DNA of 64,000 bases from Comamonas sp. Y33R10-2. GTDB taxonomy: Bacteria; Pseudomonadota; Gammaproteobacteria; Burkholderiales; Burkholderiaceae_C. The translations under genes were made by a program, and so were the position numbers. Within the stretch, counting starts at the first letter, position 1. Each line of letters begins with the position of its first letter. Of the stretch, positions 20,418-28,532 are shown piece after piece. The stretch lies in NCBI RefSeq assembly GCF_019355935.1, contig NZ_CP079925.1, forward strand, positions 3,410,001 through 3,474,000. The letters are read 5' to 3'. Under the pieces are notes generated by a model. It was not told the DNA's origin, made no database searches, and saw nothing but the letters and a program-made list of their open reading frames with translations.

Positions 20418-21878
20418 ATGATTTCCCGCGAACCCACCATCGAACGCTTGGCCACGGCCCGTCAGTTGCTGCTTGAGCCTTTCGGCCTAGACGAAACCCA
20501 TCTTGCGCGCGCGCTTGCCGAAATTCGCTCGCACCAGGTGGATGACGCCGACCTCTACTTCCAGTACACCCGAGCCGAAGGCTGGAGTTTGGAAGAAGGC
20601 ATCGTCAAGACAGGCTCCTTTTCCATCGACCAGGGCGTGGGCGTTCGCGCGGTCAGCGGCGAGAAGACGGCGTTTGCCTATTCCGACGATATTTCTGAAG
20701 CCTCTTTGCTAGACGCTGCGCGCACCGTGCGCTCTATCTCTAGCGCAAGCCAGACGCGTCGAGTCAAGGCTGCTAAGCAGAAAATTACGCAAAGCCGCTC
20801 TCTTTACCCCGAGCTGGACCCTATCAGCACGCTAGACAGTACTGCCAAGATTGAGCTGCTGGGCAAGGTGGAAAAGCTGGCCCGCGCCAAAGATCCGCGT
20901 GTGGTACAGGTGATGGCCGGTTTGGCCAGTGAATATGACGTGGTGATGGTCGCTCGTGCTGACGGCACGCTCGCTGCCGATGTGCGCCCGCTGGTGCGCT
21001 TGTCGGTCACCGTTATTGCCGAGCAAAAGGGTCGTCGCGAGGTGGGCTCTTCCGGCGGTGGCGGACGTTTCGGTCTGGCTTATTTCAGTGACGAGCAAAT
21101 CACCCAATATGTTGATGAAGCAGTGCACTCCGCACTGGTCAACTTGGAAGCACGCCCCGCACCCGCAGGCGTGATGACCGTGGTGCTGGGCTCGGGCTGG
21201 CCCGGCGTGCTGTTCCACGAAGCAGTGGGTCACGGCTTGGAAGGCGACTTCAACCGTAAGGGCTCTAGCGCCTTCAGTGGCCGCATTGGTCAGCGCGTGG
21301 CAGCCAAGGGCGTCACTGTGCTGGACGACGGCACCATCCCTGATCGCCGTGGCTCGCTGAATGTGGACGACGAAGGCCACGTAAGCCAGCGCAATGTGCT
21401 GATTGAAGACGGCATCTTGAAGGGCTACATCCAGGATTCGATGAATGCCCGCCTCATGGGGGTCAAGCCCACCGGTAATGGCCGTCGCGAAAGCTACGCC
21501 CACATTCCCATGCCGCGCATGACCAACACTTATATGTTGGGTGGCGATAAGGACCCGCAGGAAATCATCGGCTCCATCAAAAAGGGCTTGTACGCCAGCA
21601 ATTTTGCGGGCGGTCAAGTGGACATCACCAGCGGCAAGTTTGTGTTCTCTGCAAGTGAAGCCTACTGGGTGGAAAACGGCAAGATTCAGTATCCCGTCAA
21701 GGGCGCCACCATCATCGGCAGCGGCCCTGAATCGCTCAAGCACATCAGCATGATCGGCAACGATATGCGTCTGGACTCTGGCGTGGGAACCTGCGGCAAA
21801 GAAGGCCAGAGCGTGCCTGTGGGCGTGGGCCAGCCAACGCTGCGTATTGATGGCCTGACGGTCGGCGGTACGGCTTAA
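20418..21878 (+). CDS. tldD: TldD metalloprotease
   Basis: Subunit of the TldD/TldE (PmbA) heterodimeric metalloprotease, which processes unfolded peptides and some peptide antibiotics. The catalytic zinc motif is in LFHEAVGHGLEGDFNRKGSS (HExxxH). The C-terminal half contains GNDMRLDSGVGTCGKEGQSVPVG, typical of the family. 486 residues. Start at the ATG 20418, after the terminator. The partner gene pmbA is not in this window. Confidence 0.96.
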   Translation: MISREPTIERLATARQLLLEPFGLDETHLARALAEIRSHQVDDADLYFQYTRAEGWSLEEGIVKTGSFSIDQGVGVRAVSGEKTAFAYSDDISEASLLDAARTVRSISSASQTRRVKAAKQKITQSRSLYPELDPISTLDSTAKIELLGKVEKLARAKDPRVVQVMAGLASEYDVVMVARADGTLAADVRPLVRLSVTVIAEQKGRREVGSSGGGGRFGLAYFSDEQITQYVDEAVHSALVNLEARPAPAGVMTVVLGSGWPGVLFHEAVGHGLEGDFNRKGSSAFSGRIGQRVAAKGVTVLDDGTIPDRRGSLNVDDEGHVSQRNVLIEDGILKGYIQDSMNARLMGVKPTGNGRRESYAHIPMPRMTNTYMLGGDKDPQEIIGSIKKGLYASNFAGGQVDITSGKFVFSASEAYWVENGKIQYPVKGATIIGSGPESLKHISMIGNDMRLDSGVGTCGKEGQSVPVGVGQPTLRIDGLTVGGTA

Positions 21879-21911
21879 CGCTGTATTTTCGGCAGGCTTT
21901 CCTGCTTAAGC

Positions 21912-21954
21912 ACAAACCCCGCGCTGCATAGCAGCCCGGGGTTTTGTTATTTTT
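21912..21954 (+). terminator. Terminator after tldD
   Basis: AAACCCCG and CGGGGTTT arms enclose an inner GCTGC/GCAGC stem and are followed by TTGTTATTTTT. It lies about 35 nt after the tldD stop. Confidence 0.85.
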
Positions 21955-22232
21955 AGCCCTTTAAAAGGGTTAGAAGTTGTGGCTGAGACGAATTTTTAAC
22001 GCATTCATTGGCGAATAGATAAAAATTGCGGATGCGCTGAAAAATTGCATTGATTGTTTTTCAGATCATTTTTTAGTCAATAAAATTCTAAAAAAATATT
22101 AAAAACGCAAAAAAATTGCATATCAAATGCATTAAAAAATTCCCCTGTTCAGAGGAGAAGAGCTTTTCTGACAGCACTTTTGCATTGATGCCTGATGCTG
22201 CATTGCAAAAGAGCTGTGCTACATTGAAAGAC
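21955..22232 (+). promoter_or_regulatory. AT-rich upstream region of the aroG leader
   Basis: About 280 nt without a gene. 21990-22145 is strikingly AT-rich with A and T tracts, unlike the rest of the window, and includes TTGCATATCAAATGCATT. Further down, CTTTTGCA (22177-22184) and TGCAAAAG (22204-22211) form an 8-bp inverted repeat just before the leader peptide. It probably holds the aroG promoter and perhaps an operator; I cannot assign -35/-10 boxes with confidence. Confidence 0.5.
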
Positions 22233-22295
22233 ATGCAAACGCAACGCGCTTATTTCTTTTACTTTTGGTTCTCACCCCCGGCGGCTGAGAGGTAA
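22233..22295 (+). CDS. aroG leader peptide, rich in Tyr, Phe and Trp
   Basis: A 20-codon frame encoding MQTQRAYFFYFWFSPPAAER, followed by TAA. Codons 7-13 read Tyr-Phe-Phe-Tyr-Phe-Trp-Phe, seven aromatic residues in a row, which is very unlikely by chance. GAAAG lies just upstream as a weak ribosome site. The frame is followed by mutually exclusive stem-loops and a terminator before aroG, as in classical leader-peptide attenuators (trpL, pheL). The function, sensing charged aromatic tRNAs, is inferred from this arrangement. Confidence 0.88.
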   Translation: MQTQRAYFFYFWFSPPAAER

Positions 22296-22359
22296 TTGAG
22301 CGCACCCTGCACACACCTCCCTAAGAACCGCCGAAGCTGACAAGCCCGGCGGTTTTTTT
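22279..22359 (+). promoter_or_regulatory. Attenuator: antiterminator and terminator before aroG
   Basis: Two exclusive folds can be read. Terminator: AACCGCCG (22326-22333) pairs with CGGCGGTT (22347-22354), followed by a T-run to 22359. Antiterminator: CGGCGG (22279-22284) pairs with CCGCCG (22328-22333), enclosing a second stem GAGGT (22289-22293) with ACCTC (22315-22319). The 5' antiterminator arm overlaps the last codons of the leader peptide. A ribosome reaching the stop would therefore mask it and allow termination. A ribosome stalled at the aromatic codons (22251-22271) would leave it free. Confidence 0.85.
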
Positions 22360-22417
22360 ATGCCCACGTTCCAGCTCCCCCGGTTTTCCAAAATCAAAGA
22401 CTTCACGAAAGATCGCC

Positions 22418-23578
22418 ATGACTGCTCTGAACACTTCAACCACTGATTCCTGGTATCGCTCTGCCTCCCCCAAGACAGGACAGACAGACGACGCACGTAT
22501 CAAGGACATCACAGTGTTACCACCTCCAGAGCACCTCATTCGCTTCTTCCCAATCTGCGGCACGCCCGTGGAGACACTGATCAGCGACACCCGCCGCAGC
22601 ATTCACAACATCATGCGTGCGCAGGATGACCGCTTGCTGGTGATCGTCGGCCCTTGCTCCATTCACGACCCTGCCGCCGCTTTGGAATATGCCCGCCGTC
22701 TGGCCGTAGTGCGTGAGCAGTACAAAGACACACTAGAAGTGGTGATGCGCGTGTACTTTGAGAAGCCTCGCACCACAGTGGGCTGGAAGGGGCTGATCAA
22801 CGACCCCTACTTGGATCAAAGCTACCGCATCGACGAAGGCCTGCGCATTGCACGCCAGTTGCTGATCGACATTAACCGTTTGGGCGTGCCAGCGGCCAGC
22901 GAATTCTTGGATGTGATCTCTCCCCAGTACATTGGCGACTTGATCAGCTGGGGAGCCATTGGTGCTCGTACCACGGAAAGCCAAGTACACCGCGAGTTGG
23001 CTTCGGGTATCTCGGCGCCTATCGGCTTCAAGAATGGCACCGACGGCAATATTCGTATTGCAACGGATGCGATTCAGTCCGCCAGCCGCGGTCACCACTT
23101 TTTGTCGGTACACAAGAATGGCCAAGTCGCTATCGTGCACACCGGCGGCAACCAAGACTGCCATGTGATTTTGCGCGGCGGTAAGACGCCTAACTACGAG
23201 GCAGAGCATGTCGCTGCCGCCTGTAGGGATTTGGAAGCTGCTGGCCTGACGCCTACTTTGATGGTGGATTGCAGCCATGCCAACAGCAGCAAGCAGCATG
23301 AGCGTCAAATTGACGTTGCCCGTGACATCGGCGCTCAAATCGCTGGCGGTTCCAACAGCGTGTTTGGCGTAATGATTGAAGGCCACCTGGTCGGCGGTGC
23401 CCAGAAGTTCACACCCGGCAAAGATGAAGTCAGCAAGCTGACTTATGGCCAGAGCATTACCGATGCTTGCTTGAACTGGGATGACTCCGTCGCCACCATG
23501 CAAGAGCTGTCACAAGCGGTGCTCAAGCGCCGCCAAGCTGCTGCTGTTGGTAATAAAGAAGCGGCAGTTGCTGCCTGA
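22418..23578 (+). CDS. aroG: 3-deoxy-7-phosphoheptulonate (DAHP) synthase, AroG type
   Basis: First enzyme of the shikimate pathway, condensing PEP and erythrose 4-phosphate. Class I (AroAI-alpha) motifs are clear. GPCSIHDPAAALEYARRL has the metal-binding Cys. GARTTESQVHRELASG, VDCSHANSSKQHERQ and the C-terminal GGSNSVFGVMIEGHLVGG are also present. 386 residues, slightly longer than E. coli AroG because of tails at both ends. It is controlled by the attenuator directly upstream. Which amino acid inhibits the enzyme itself cannot be read from the sequence. Confidence 0.96.
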   Translation: MTALNTSTTDSWYRSASPKTGQTDDARIKDITVLPPPEHLIRFFPICGTPVETLISDTRRSIHNIMRAQDDRLLVIVGPCSIHDPAAALEYARRLAVVREQYKDTLEVVMRVYFEKPRTTVGWKGLINDPYLDQSYRIDEGLRIARQLLIDINRLGVPAASEFLDVISPQYIGDLISWGAIGARTTESQVHRELASGISAPIGFKNGTDGNIRIATDAIQSASRGHHFLSVHKNGQVAIVHTGGNQDCHVILRGGKTPNYEAEHVAAACRDLEAAGLTPTLMVDCSHANSSKQHERQIDVARDIGAQIAGGSNSVFGVMIEGHLVGGAQKFTPGKDEVSKLTYGQSITDACLNWDDSVATMQELSQAVLKRRQAAAVGNKEAAVAA

Positions 23579-23598
23579 TTGAAGCTGAAGACCTAAAA

Positions 23599-23636
23599 AA
23601 ACAGGCCACAAGGCGATTGCCCTGTGGCCTGTTTGC
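23599..23636 (+). terminator. Terminator after aroG
   Basis: AAACAGGCCACA (23599-23610) pairs perfectly with TGTGGCCTGTTT (23623-23634), with A-rich and T-rich flanks. It can serve both aroG and the convergent yqcC-like gene. Confidence 0.88.
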
Positions 23637-23666
23637 TAATTGACATAGATCGACTAGCGCTTTGGA

Positions 23667-24038
23667 TTAGTGTGTGGAGTCCGGTGCTGAGTCAGGCGTT
23701 ATATCGGATCCGTTAAGGCAGGCATCGATGCGGTTGATTAGACGCAGCAGATTGCTTTTATCGAAGTCTGTGCTTTGTTCCCACTCGTGGCTAGCCAAGG
23801 GGTAAACATGGCTTTGATGGGGGAGAGCCCCCTTGGCATCAATCACGGCGCGCAGACGCGGAATGTAGACCCACTGCAGCCATTGATGCAGTTTGAGGGT
23901 GTCATACATGAAAGGTGTGGTGGACTCCAGCGCCTTGGGGTCAGGCGCGACCGCAGACCAAAGCTTCTGGGTTTGCAGCTCTAACTCCAGTTGCTGCAGG
24001 CGCTCGCGTAATTCTTGATAGATGTTTTCAGCGGTCAT
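23667..24038 (-). CDS. YqcC-family protein
   Basis: 123 residues. The conserved pattern of the family is visible: ELELQTQKLW near residue 20, then TPFMYDTLKLHQWLQWVYIPRLRAVID, and LPHQSHVYPLASHEW. In E. coli yqcC lies beside truC; that neighbour is absent here. Function unknown. The start at 24038 is preferred over a GTG/CTG-type upstream extension because it begins the family-like region. Confidence 0.8.
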   Translation of the reverse strand: MTAENIYQELRERLQQLELELQTQKLWSAVAPDPKALESTTPFMYDTLKLHQWLQWVYIPRLRAVIDAKGALPHQSHVYPLASHEWEQSTDFDKSNLLRLINRIDACLNGSDITPDSAPDSTH

Positions 24039-24511
24039 GATGATGTGGTCCTGAATGCGTTGTGCTGCTGGCAAGTAATTTTTAAGTATGTAAGTGCTCT
24101 CGTTGAAATTTCAAGCCTAGAGAACTCTGACTTAGAGCGACTCACACCACCGAGCAAAGCTATGGTTTGTGTTTGAGACTAGGCGCGAAGCAACAACCTA
24201 TCAAGGGTTTCGTTAGCGGCTCTTAATAACAACGAGGTTACGGTTTCTTAATGGGGGTTGAAAAAAGCACTTTCACCCCTATATTCATATCAAATGTGAA
24301 TGTGCTGCTATCAAATTAATTGATTTTTTAGCGCTGTTCACGGTATGTTTCGGTAACCGCGGTGATGCTTGAATCGAATTTTCAGCCCTGCATAGGTTAT
24401 CGCTGCTGTTTGCAAGCTGTCAGCTTGTAGCGTTTTCAGCCAAGAGGCCACTATTAAGCTGTGGTCATGACAATGAATGGTGCGACAGTCACCAGAAGTG
24501 AAAGGCGATTT
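24039..24511. other. 473-nt spacer upstream of yqcC-like and the 24512 gene
   Basis: A divergent spacer with no protein gene. It holds repeat B1 (24131-24226). After this is an AT-rich stretch (24230-24400) with the inverted motif ATTCA...TGAAT near 24283-24301 and a CGGTAACCG near 24350. It likely carries promoters for both flanking genes; none is assigned with confidence. Confidence 0.4.
24131..24226. repeat. Interspersed palindrome-ended repeat, copy B1
   Basis: 96 bp starting CTTAGAGCGACTCACACCAC and ending GTTAGCGGCTCTTAA, so the two ends are imperfect inverted repeats. It matches 38990-39118 through most of its length (GTTTGAGAC.AGGCGCGAAGC, TATCAAG, GTTAGCGGCTCTTA). It lacks about 33 nt present in that copy between two GGCG(C)GAAGC direct repeats. 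Confidence 0.8.
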
Positions 24512-24829
24512 ATGCGTAGTGAAGTAATCGTGGTCTTAGATGGTGATCTTGAATACCGCGTGGATACTCAGTCTTTGCCTACAGTCAGTTCGGACGAAGG
24601 TCGTCGTTGGCTGGATCAGCAATTCACCTCGCTCGAATGCGAGCCTTTGCGCGCTACAGGCAAGGTTTTGCTCGCCGATAAATTGGTGGTCGTTGCGCGT
24701 GAAGCGCAAAATCGCCCTGAATTGTTTGAGAGCACAGACTGGCGCAACACTTATGCTGTGGCCGCGCAGGCCGTGTTGTCCAAGCCCCTGATTCGGGTGG
24801 ATGTGCCTGCAATGTCGATAAGTTATTGA
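24512..24829 (+). CDS. Hypothetical protein, 105 residues
   Basis: Not recognised. Begins MRSEVIVVLDGDLEYRV and ends VLSKPLIRVDVPAMSISY, soluble with no signal peptide or helix bundle evident. The start chosen has AAAGG 7-8 nt upstream; in-frame ATGs at 24467 and 24473 would add 13-15 residues but lack as good a site. A GC-rich repeat (A2) and then a terminator follow the stop. A hydrophobic/charged alternation in the first 20 residues suggests a beta-rich N-terminus. Confidence 0.65.
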   Translation: MRSEVIVVLDGDLEYRVDTQSLPTVSSDEGRRWLDQQFTSLECEPLRATGKVLLADKLVVVAREAQNRPELFESTDWRNTYAVAAQAVLSKPLIRVDVPAMSISY

Positions 24830-24831
24830 AC

Positions 24832-24918
24832 ACTGCCTGAGCCGCTGCGCGGCTTCCCCCAAGGGGGACGACAGCCACGCTGCGGGGCGGCCCTTGCTTG
24901 CTGTCACTGGCTTGGAGT
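24832..24918 (+). repeat. GC-rich interspersed 3' repeat, copy A2
   Basis: Starts 2-3 nt after the stop at 24829 with CACTGCCTGAGCCGCTGCGC. It continues GGCTTCCCCCAAGGGGGACG and GCTGCGGGGCGGCCCTTGCTTG, the same block order as copies A1 and A3. The first hairpin is GCCGC/GCGGC instead of GGCGC/GCGCC, so base pairing is kept while the sequence changes. Confidence 0.85.
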
Positions 24919-24931
24919 TGTTCCAGTTTTA

Positions 24932-24965
24932 AAAAATGCCCGTTGATTTCTCAGCGGGCATTTTT
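24932..24965. terminator. Bidirectional terminator between the 24512 gene and mpl
   Basis: AAAAATGCCCG (24932-24942) and CGGGCATTTTT (24955-24965) form a perfect 11-bp stem with an A-run on one side and a T-run on the other, between convergent genes. Confidence 0.9.
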
Positions 24966-24974
24966 GCTTCTGGC

Positions 24975-26381
24975 TTACTTCAGCGCTTCAAGCAGTTTGG
25001 CGTGTATTCCGCCAAAGCCGCCATTGCTCATGCAGACAATGGTGTCGCCGGGTAGGGCTGCCGCAGTGATTTGGGCAATTAATGTGTCGATGTTGTCTGT
25101 CGCTTGAGCACGTTCGCCCATGGGCTGCAGAGCTTCAGCGGCATCCCAGTCTAGGCCGGCGGTATGGCAGAAGGCCAAGTCGGCACTTTCCAGCGACCAA
25201 GGCAGCTGGCTCTTCATCGTGCCCAGCTTCATGGTGTTGCTGCGTGGCTCGAATGCAGCAAGGATGCGGGCTTTTGGGCCGATCTTGCGGCGCAGGCCGT
25301 CTAGCGTGGTGCGAATGGCGGTGGGGTGGTGGGCAAAGTCGTCATAAACCTCGATGCCGTTCACGGAGCCGCGCAACTCCATGCGGCGCTTGACGTTTTG
25401 AAAGCGCGAAAGGGCTTCGCAAGCTACTTCAGCGCTAACGCCTAAATGGTCCGCCGCGGCAATGGCAGCCAGAGCATTGAGCTGGTTGTGCACGCCGGTC
25501 AAGGACCATGTTAATTGGCCCACCTTTTTGCCATGGCGCAGCACGGCAAAGTCGCTGGCGTCGCCTTCTGCGCTGAAGTCGCTGACAGCAGAGCCGAAAG
25601 AGCGCACTTCGCTCCAGCAGCCCTGACCCAATACTCGGGTCAGGCTTTCTTCAAGGCCATTGGTCACCACGCGTCCGCTTGCTGGCACGGTGCGCACTAA
25701 ATGATGAAATTGGCGCTCAATGGCTGCGAGATCATCAAATATATCGGCGTGATCGAATTCAAGGTTGTTCAGCACAGCAGTGCGTGGGCGGTAGTGCACA
25801 AACTTGCTGCGCTTGTCGAAGAAGGCCGTGTCGTATTCATCGGCCTCAATCACAAACACGGGCTCGTCCCCCGCAGGGCCGGGACCGGTTGCGGGGCGCT
25901 CTGGGGCACCTAAACGGGCTGAAATACCAAAGTCCAGCGGTACGCCGCCCACTAAAAAGCCCGGTTGCAGGCCTGCGCATTCCAGCACCCATGTCAGCAT
26001 GGATGTTGTGGTGGTTTTGCCGTGTGTGCCCGCAATCGCTAATACATGGCGTCCGCGTAAAACATGTTCAGCCAACCACTGTGGGCCACTGGTGTAGGCC
26101 GCGCCGGTGTCCAAAATCGCTTCCATCAGCGGAAATTTTGGCGAGCCATCGGGCAGGTGTTTGCGGCTGACTACGTTGCCGATCACATACATATCGGGTT
26201 GGAGCGCTATTTGATCGGCGCCATAGCCCTCAATCAGCTCAATACCCAACTGGCGCAGCTGATCGCTCATGGGCGGGTAAACGCCCGCATCACAGCCCGT
26301 CACTTTGTGACCCGCTTCACGCGCCAAGGCGGCCAGACCTCCCATGAAGGTGCCGCAAATACCCAGAATATGAATGTGCAT
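24975..26381 (-). CDS. mpl: Mpl, murein tripeptide ligase
   Basis: Recycling ligase that joins L-Ala-gamma-D-Glu-meso-DAP to UDP-MurNAc, returning wall peptide to synthesis. The N-terminal HIHILGICGTFMGGLAALAREAGHKVTGCD is the MurC/Mpl Rossmann motif, [17 protein letters not shown] is the ATP loop, and DDFAHHPTAI is in the C-terminal domain. The long interdomain sequence and the first motif (GICGTFMGG) fit Mpl better than MurC, which is present separately at 4.7 kb. 468 residues. Functionally linked to ampD at 39.1 kb. Confidence 0.94.
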   Translation of the reverse strand: MHIHILGICGTFMGGLAALAREAGHKVTGCDAGVYPPMSDQLRQLGIELIEGYGADQIALQPDMYVIGNVVSRKHLPDGSPKFPLMEAILDTGAAYTSGPQWLAEHVLRGRHVLAIAGTHGKTTTTSMLTWVLECAGLQPGFLVGGVPLDFGISARLGAPERPATGPGPAGDEPVFVIEADEYDTAFFDKRSKFVHYRPRTAVLNNLEFDHADIFDDLAAIERQFHHLVRTVPASGRVVTNGLEESLTRVLGQGCWSEVRSFGSAVSDFSAEGDASDFAVLRHGKKVGQLTWSLTGVHNQLNALAAIAAADHLGVSAEVACEALSRFQNVKRRMELRGSVNGIEVYDDFAHHPTAIRTTLDGLRRKIGPKARILAAFEPRSNTMKLGTMKSQLPWSLESADLAFCHTAGLDWDAAEALQPMGERAQATDNIDTLIAQITAAALPGDTIVCMSNGGFGGIHAKLLEALK

Positions 26382-26657
26382 GGCGGGGGATTCTACGTTT
26401 ACGTGTCAGGTCTGGGCGCAAGCGGTGAGCCCGGTAGGCGCTTGTAGCCATCTTTCTTACTAAAGTAATAGCTGGCAGTCCTTTATTTACATTGAGTTAA
26501 TCGTATTTTTGCCTTGATCTTGAGGTCTACCTGTGACTAGTTGCTATCAAAAATATTTCATGTGCGAAATAGGGCGAAGTAGCTTCTCTTTCATGGGTCA
26601 CAATGCTTTTTAATGCCCCGATGTAGCACATCGCTGTGGACTCAAAGGAAGCTTGCT

Positions 26658-27260
26658 ATGAGTTTGGATAACGTGACGACTGAAATCGCTCAAACAGCGG
26701 CCCGCATCGTGGTTGAAGAAGGGCTGGATTGGGGGCCTGCTAAGCAGCGGGCCGTGCGCCAGTTGGCCTTGCCCAGTCGTACGGCACTGCCTGATAACGA
26801 GCAGCTTGAAGAAGCCGTGCGTGAATATATAGAGCTGTTCTGCGGCGACACCCAGCCGCAAGAGCTGCAGGCGCTGCGTGAGCTGGCGCTGGTTTGGATG
26901 GATCGGCTGCAGGAATTTCGCCCGCACTTGGCCGGGGCGGTTTGGCGCGGTACTGCGACCCGGTTATCTGATATTTATCTGCAATTGTTTTGCGACGACT
27001 CCAAGTCCGCTGAAATTGCCTTGATCAATAAGCAGGTTTCCTACGAAGCGAGTACGGTGAAGGGATTTCAAGGCAAACCGGTGGAAGCGCTATCAATCCA
27101 CTCTCTGTGCAAACCGCTTAATGAAACTGTTGGCGTGCATCTGATGGTGTATGACCATGACGATATGCGCGGTGCCATGAAGCCCGATAGCCGTGGGCGC
27201 AGCCCGCGTGGTGATGCCAAGGCTTTGCGTAAGTTGCTTGAAGAGAGTCGTGATGAGTGA
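26658..27260 (+). CDS. Conserved hypothetical protein, possible nucleotidyltransferase-like fold
   Basis: 200 residues, cytoplasmic, with no signal peptide. AAAGGAAG lies 5-6 nt before the ATG at 26658. The middle has FRPHLAGAVWRGTATRLSDIYLQLFCDDSKSAE, which resembles the G-x-R-G-T...SD segment of nucleotidyltransferase folds but lacks a clear second acidic residue. Catalytic activity is therefore doubtful. It is divergent from mpl and its 3' end overlaps the next gene by 8 nt. Function unknown. Confidence 0.75.
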   Translation: MSLDNVTTEIAQTAARIVVEEGLDWGPAKQRAVRQLALPSRTALPDNEQLEEAVREYIELFCGDTQPQELQALRELALVWMDRLQEFRPHLAGAVWRGTATRLSDIYLQLFCDDSKSAEIALINKQVSYEASTVKGFQGKPVEALSIHSLCKPLNETVGVHLMVYDHDDMRGAMKPDSRGRSPRGDAKALRKLLEESRDE

Positions 27261-27810
27261 ATTACCTAACCCCAAACCACAACACCAAACGGGCTCGCGC
27301 CGCCGCCTTTCGCTGATCGGGGCTGTGGCTGGCGTGGCCGCTGCTGCGGGCGCTGGCTTTGCATGGAAGCGCAGCCAACCGCAGCCCGTGGAATCAGGCG
27401 CTCAAGAACAGTTGTGGAGTCAGGTTTTTGAAACCCCGGATGGCAAACCATTTGCCATGGCAGATTTCAAAGGCCGCCCTGTGCTGCTTAATTTTTGGGC
27501 GACATGGTGCCCGCCTTGCATCAAAGAGCTGCCCATGCTCAGTGAATTCGCGCAAAAACAAGGCGCGCAGGGTATTCAAGTCGTTGGTCTGGCGGTGGAT
27601 AAGCCAGAATCGGTGCTGCGTTTTTTGCAGCGACAACCGGTGAAATTCCCTGTAGGAATTGCGATTCAAGGAGGTTTGGGCCTGACTCGAAGCTTGGGGA
27701 ATTTACAGGGAGGCCTGCCGTTCACAGTTCTGTTCGATGCCCAAGGCCAAGTCAAGCAGCGTAAAATAGGGGAGCTTTCCAGCGAAGATCTGGTAAGTTG
27801 GAGTCAATAG
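27253..27810 (+). CDS. TlpA/ResA-like thiol-disulfide oxidoreductase
   Basis: 185 residues. An N-terminal twin-Arg-like RRR stretch and hydrophobic helix (about residues 17-38) direct it to the membrane or periplasm. The thioredoxin-fold active site FWATWCPPCIKELP is near residue 83, followed by VVGLAVDKPESV and a cis-Pro region GGLPFTVLFD. Such proteins reduce periplasmic disulfides, often for cytochrome c maturation. It overlaps the upstream unknown gene by 8 nt, so the two are probably translationally coupled. Confidence 0.88.
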   Translation: MSELPNPKPQHQTGSRRRLSLIGAVAGVAAAAGAGFAWKRSQPQPVESGAQEQLWSQVFETPDGKPFAMADFKGRPVLLNFWATWCPPCIKELPMLSEFAQKQGAQGIQVVGLAVDKPESVLRFLQRQPVKFPVGIAIQGGLGLTRSLGNLQGGLPFTVLFDAQGQVKQRKIGELSSEDLVSWSQ

Positions 27811-27958
27811 AGCGAATGAACATTGCTCTTGCCGTCAGAAAAGTGTAGGCGACTCCAATTCCCCGGTGGTGTTGTTGAAAATTATGCGCTAATGCGCGCA
27901 GAAGGCCGAATTTGAGGTAAATTCGCGCCCTGTTTAGAATTAAGTCGCTGGAGCTCCC

Positions 27959-28408
27959 ATGGATTTGCGAAAACTCAAGACCCTTATTGATCTGGTGTCC
28001 GAATCGAATGTGTCGGAACTAGAGATCACCGAAGCAGAGGGCAAGGTCCGTATTGTTAAGAGCGAAGGTATCGTGCAGCAGTATGTTGCCGCTCCTATGC
28101 AAGCTGCACCCGTAATGGCAGCCCCAGTTGCAGCTGCTGCCGCGCCAGTCGCCGCAGCCCCTGCCGCTGCTGAAGGTCACGTCGTCAAGTCGCCCATGGT
28201 TGGCACTTTCTACCGTGCCTCCAGCCCAGGTGCTAAGGCTTTTGTGGATGTGGGAAGCCAAGTCAAAGAAGGCGACACGATCTGCATCGTTGAAGCCATG
28301 AAAATTCTCAACGAGATCGAAGCTGACAAGAGCGGCACCATTGTTCGCGTGCTGGGTGAAAACGGCCAGGCTGTGGAATACGGTCAACCCCTGTTCGTGA
28401 TCGAGTAA
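27959..28408 (+). CDS. accB: AccB, biotin carboxyl carrier protein of acetyl-CoA carboxylase
   Basis: 149 residues. The N-terminal [27 protein letters not shown] helix is followed by an Ala/Pro linker (about 45-70) and the biotinyl domain. Biotin is attached to Lys in [13 protein letters not shown] near residue 113. It carries carboxybiotin between AccC and AccAD in fatty acid synthesis. It is followed by accC after 124 nt, the usual pair. Confidence 0.96.
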   Translation: MDLRKLKTLIDLVSESNVSELEITEAEGKVRIVKSEGIVQQYVAAPMQAAPVMAAPVAAAAAPVAAAPAAAEGHVVKSPMVGTFYRASSPGAKAFVDVGSQVKEGDTICIVEAMKILNEIEADKSGTIVRVLGENGQAVEYGQPLFVIE

Positions 28409-28532
28409 TAGGTCATGAGGCGTTGCATGCTGATTGCATTGCAGCGCCAAGGTGCGCTAGCCGTTGGCTGCGCGACTGGGTCATTGGCAGTGGTCTGTGC
28501 TGAGGCGCAGGCAACAAGCTGCGAGGAACTTC

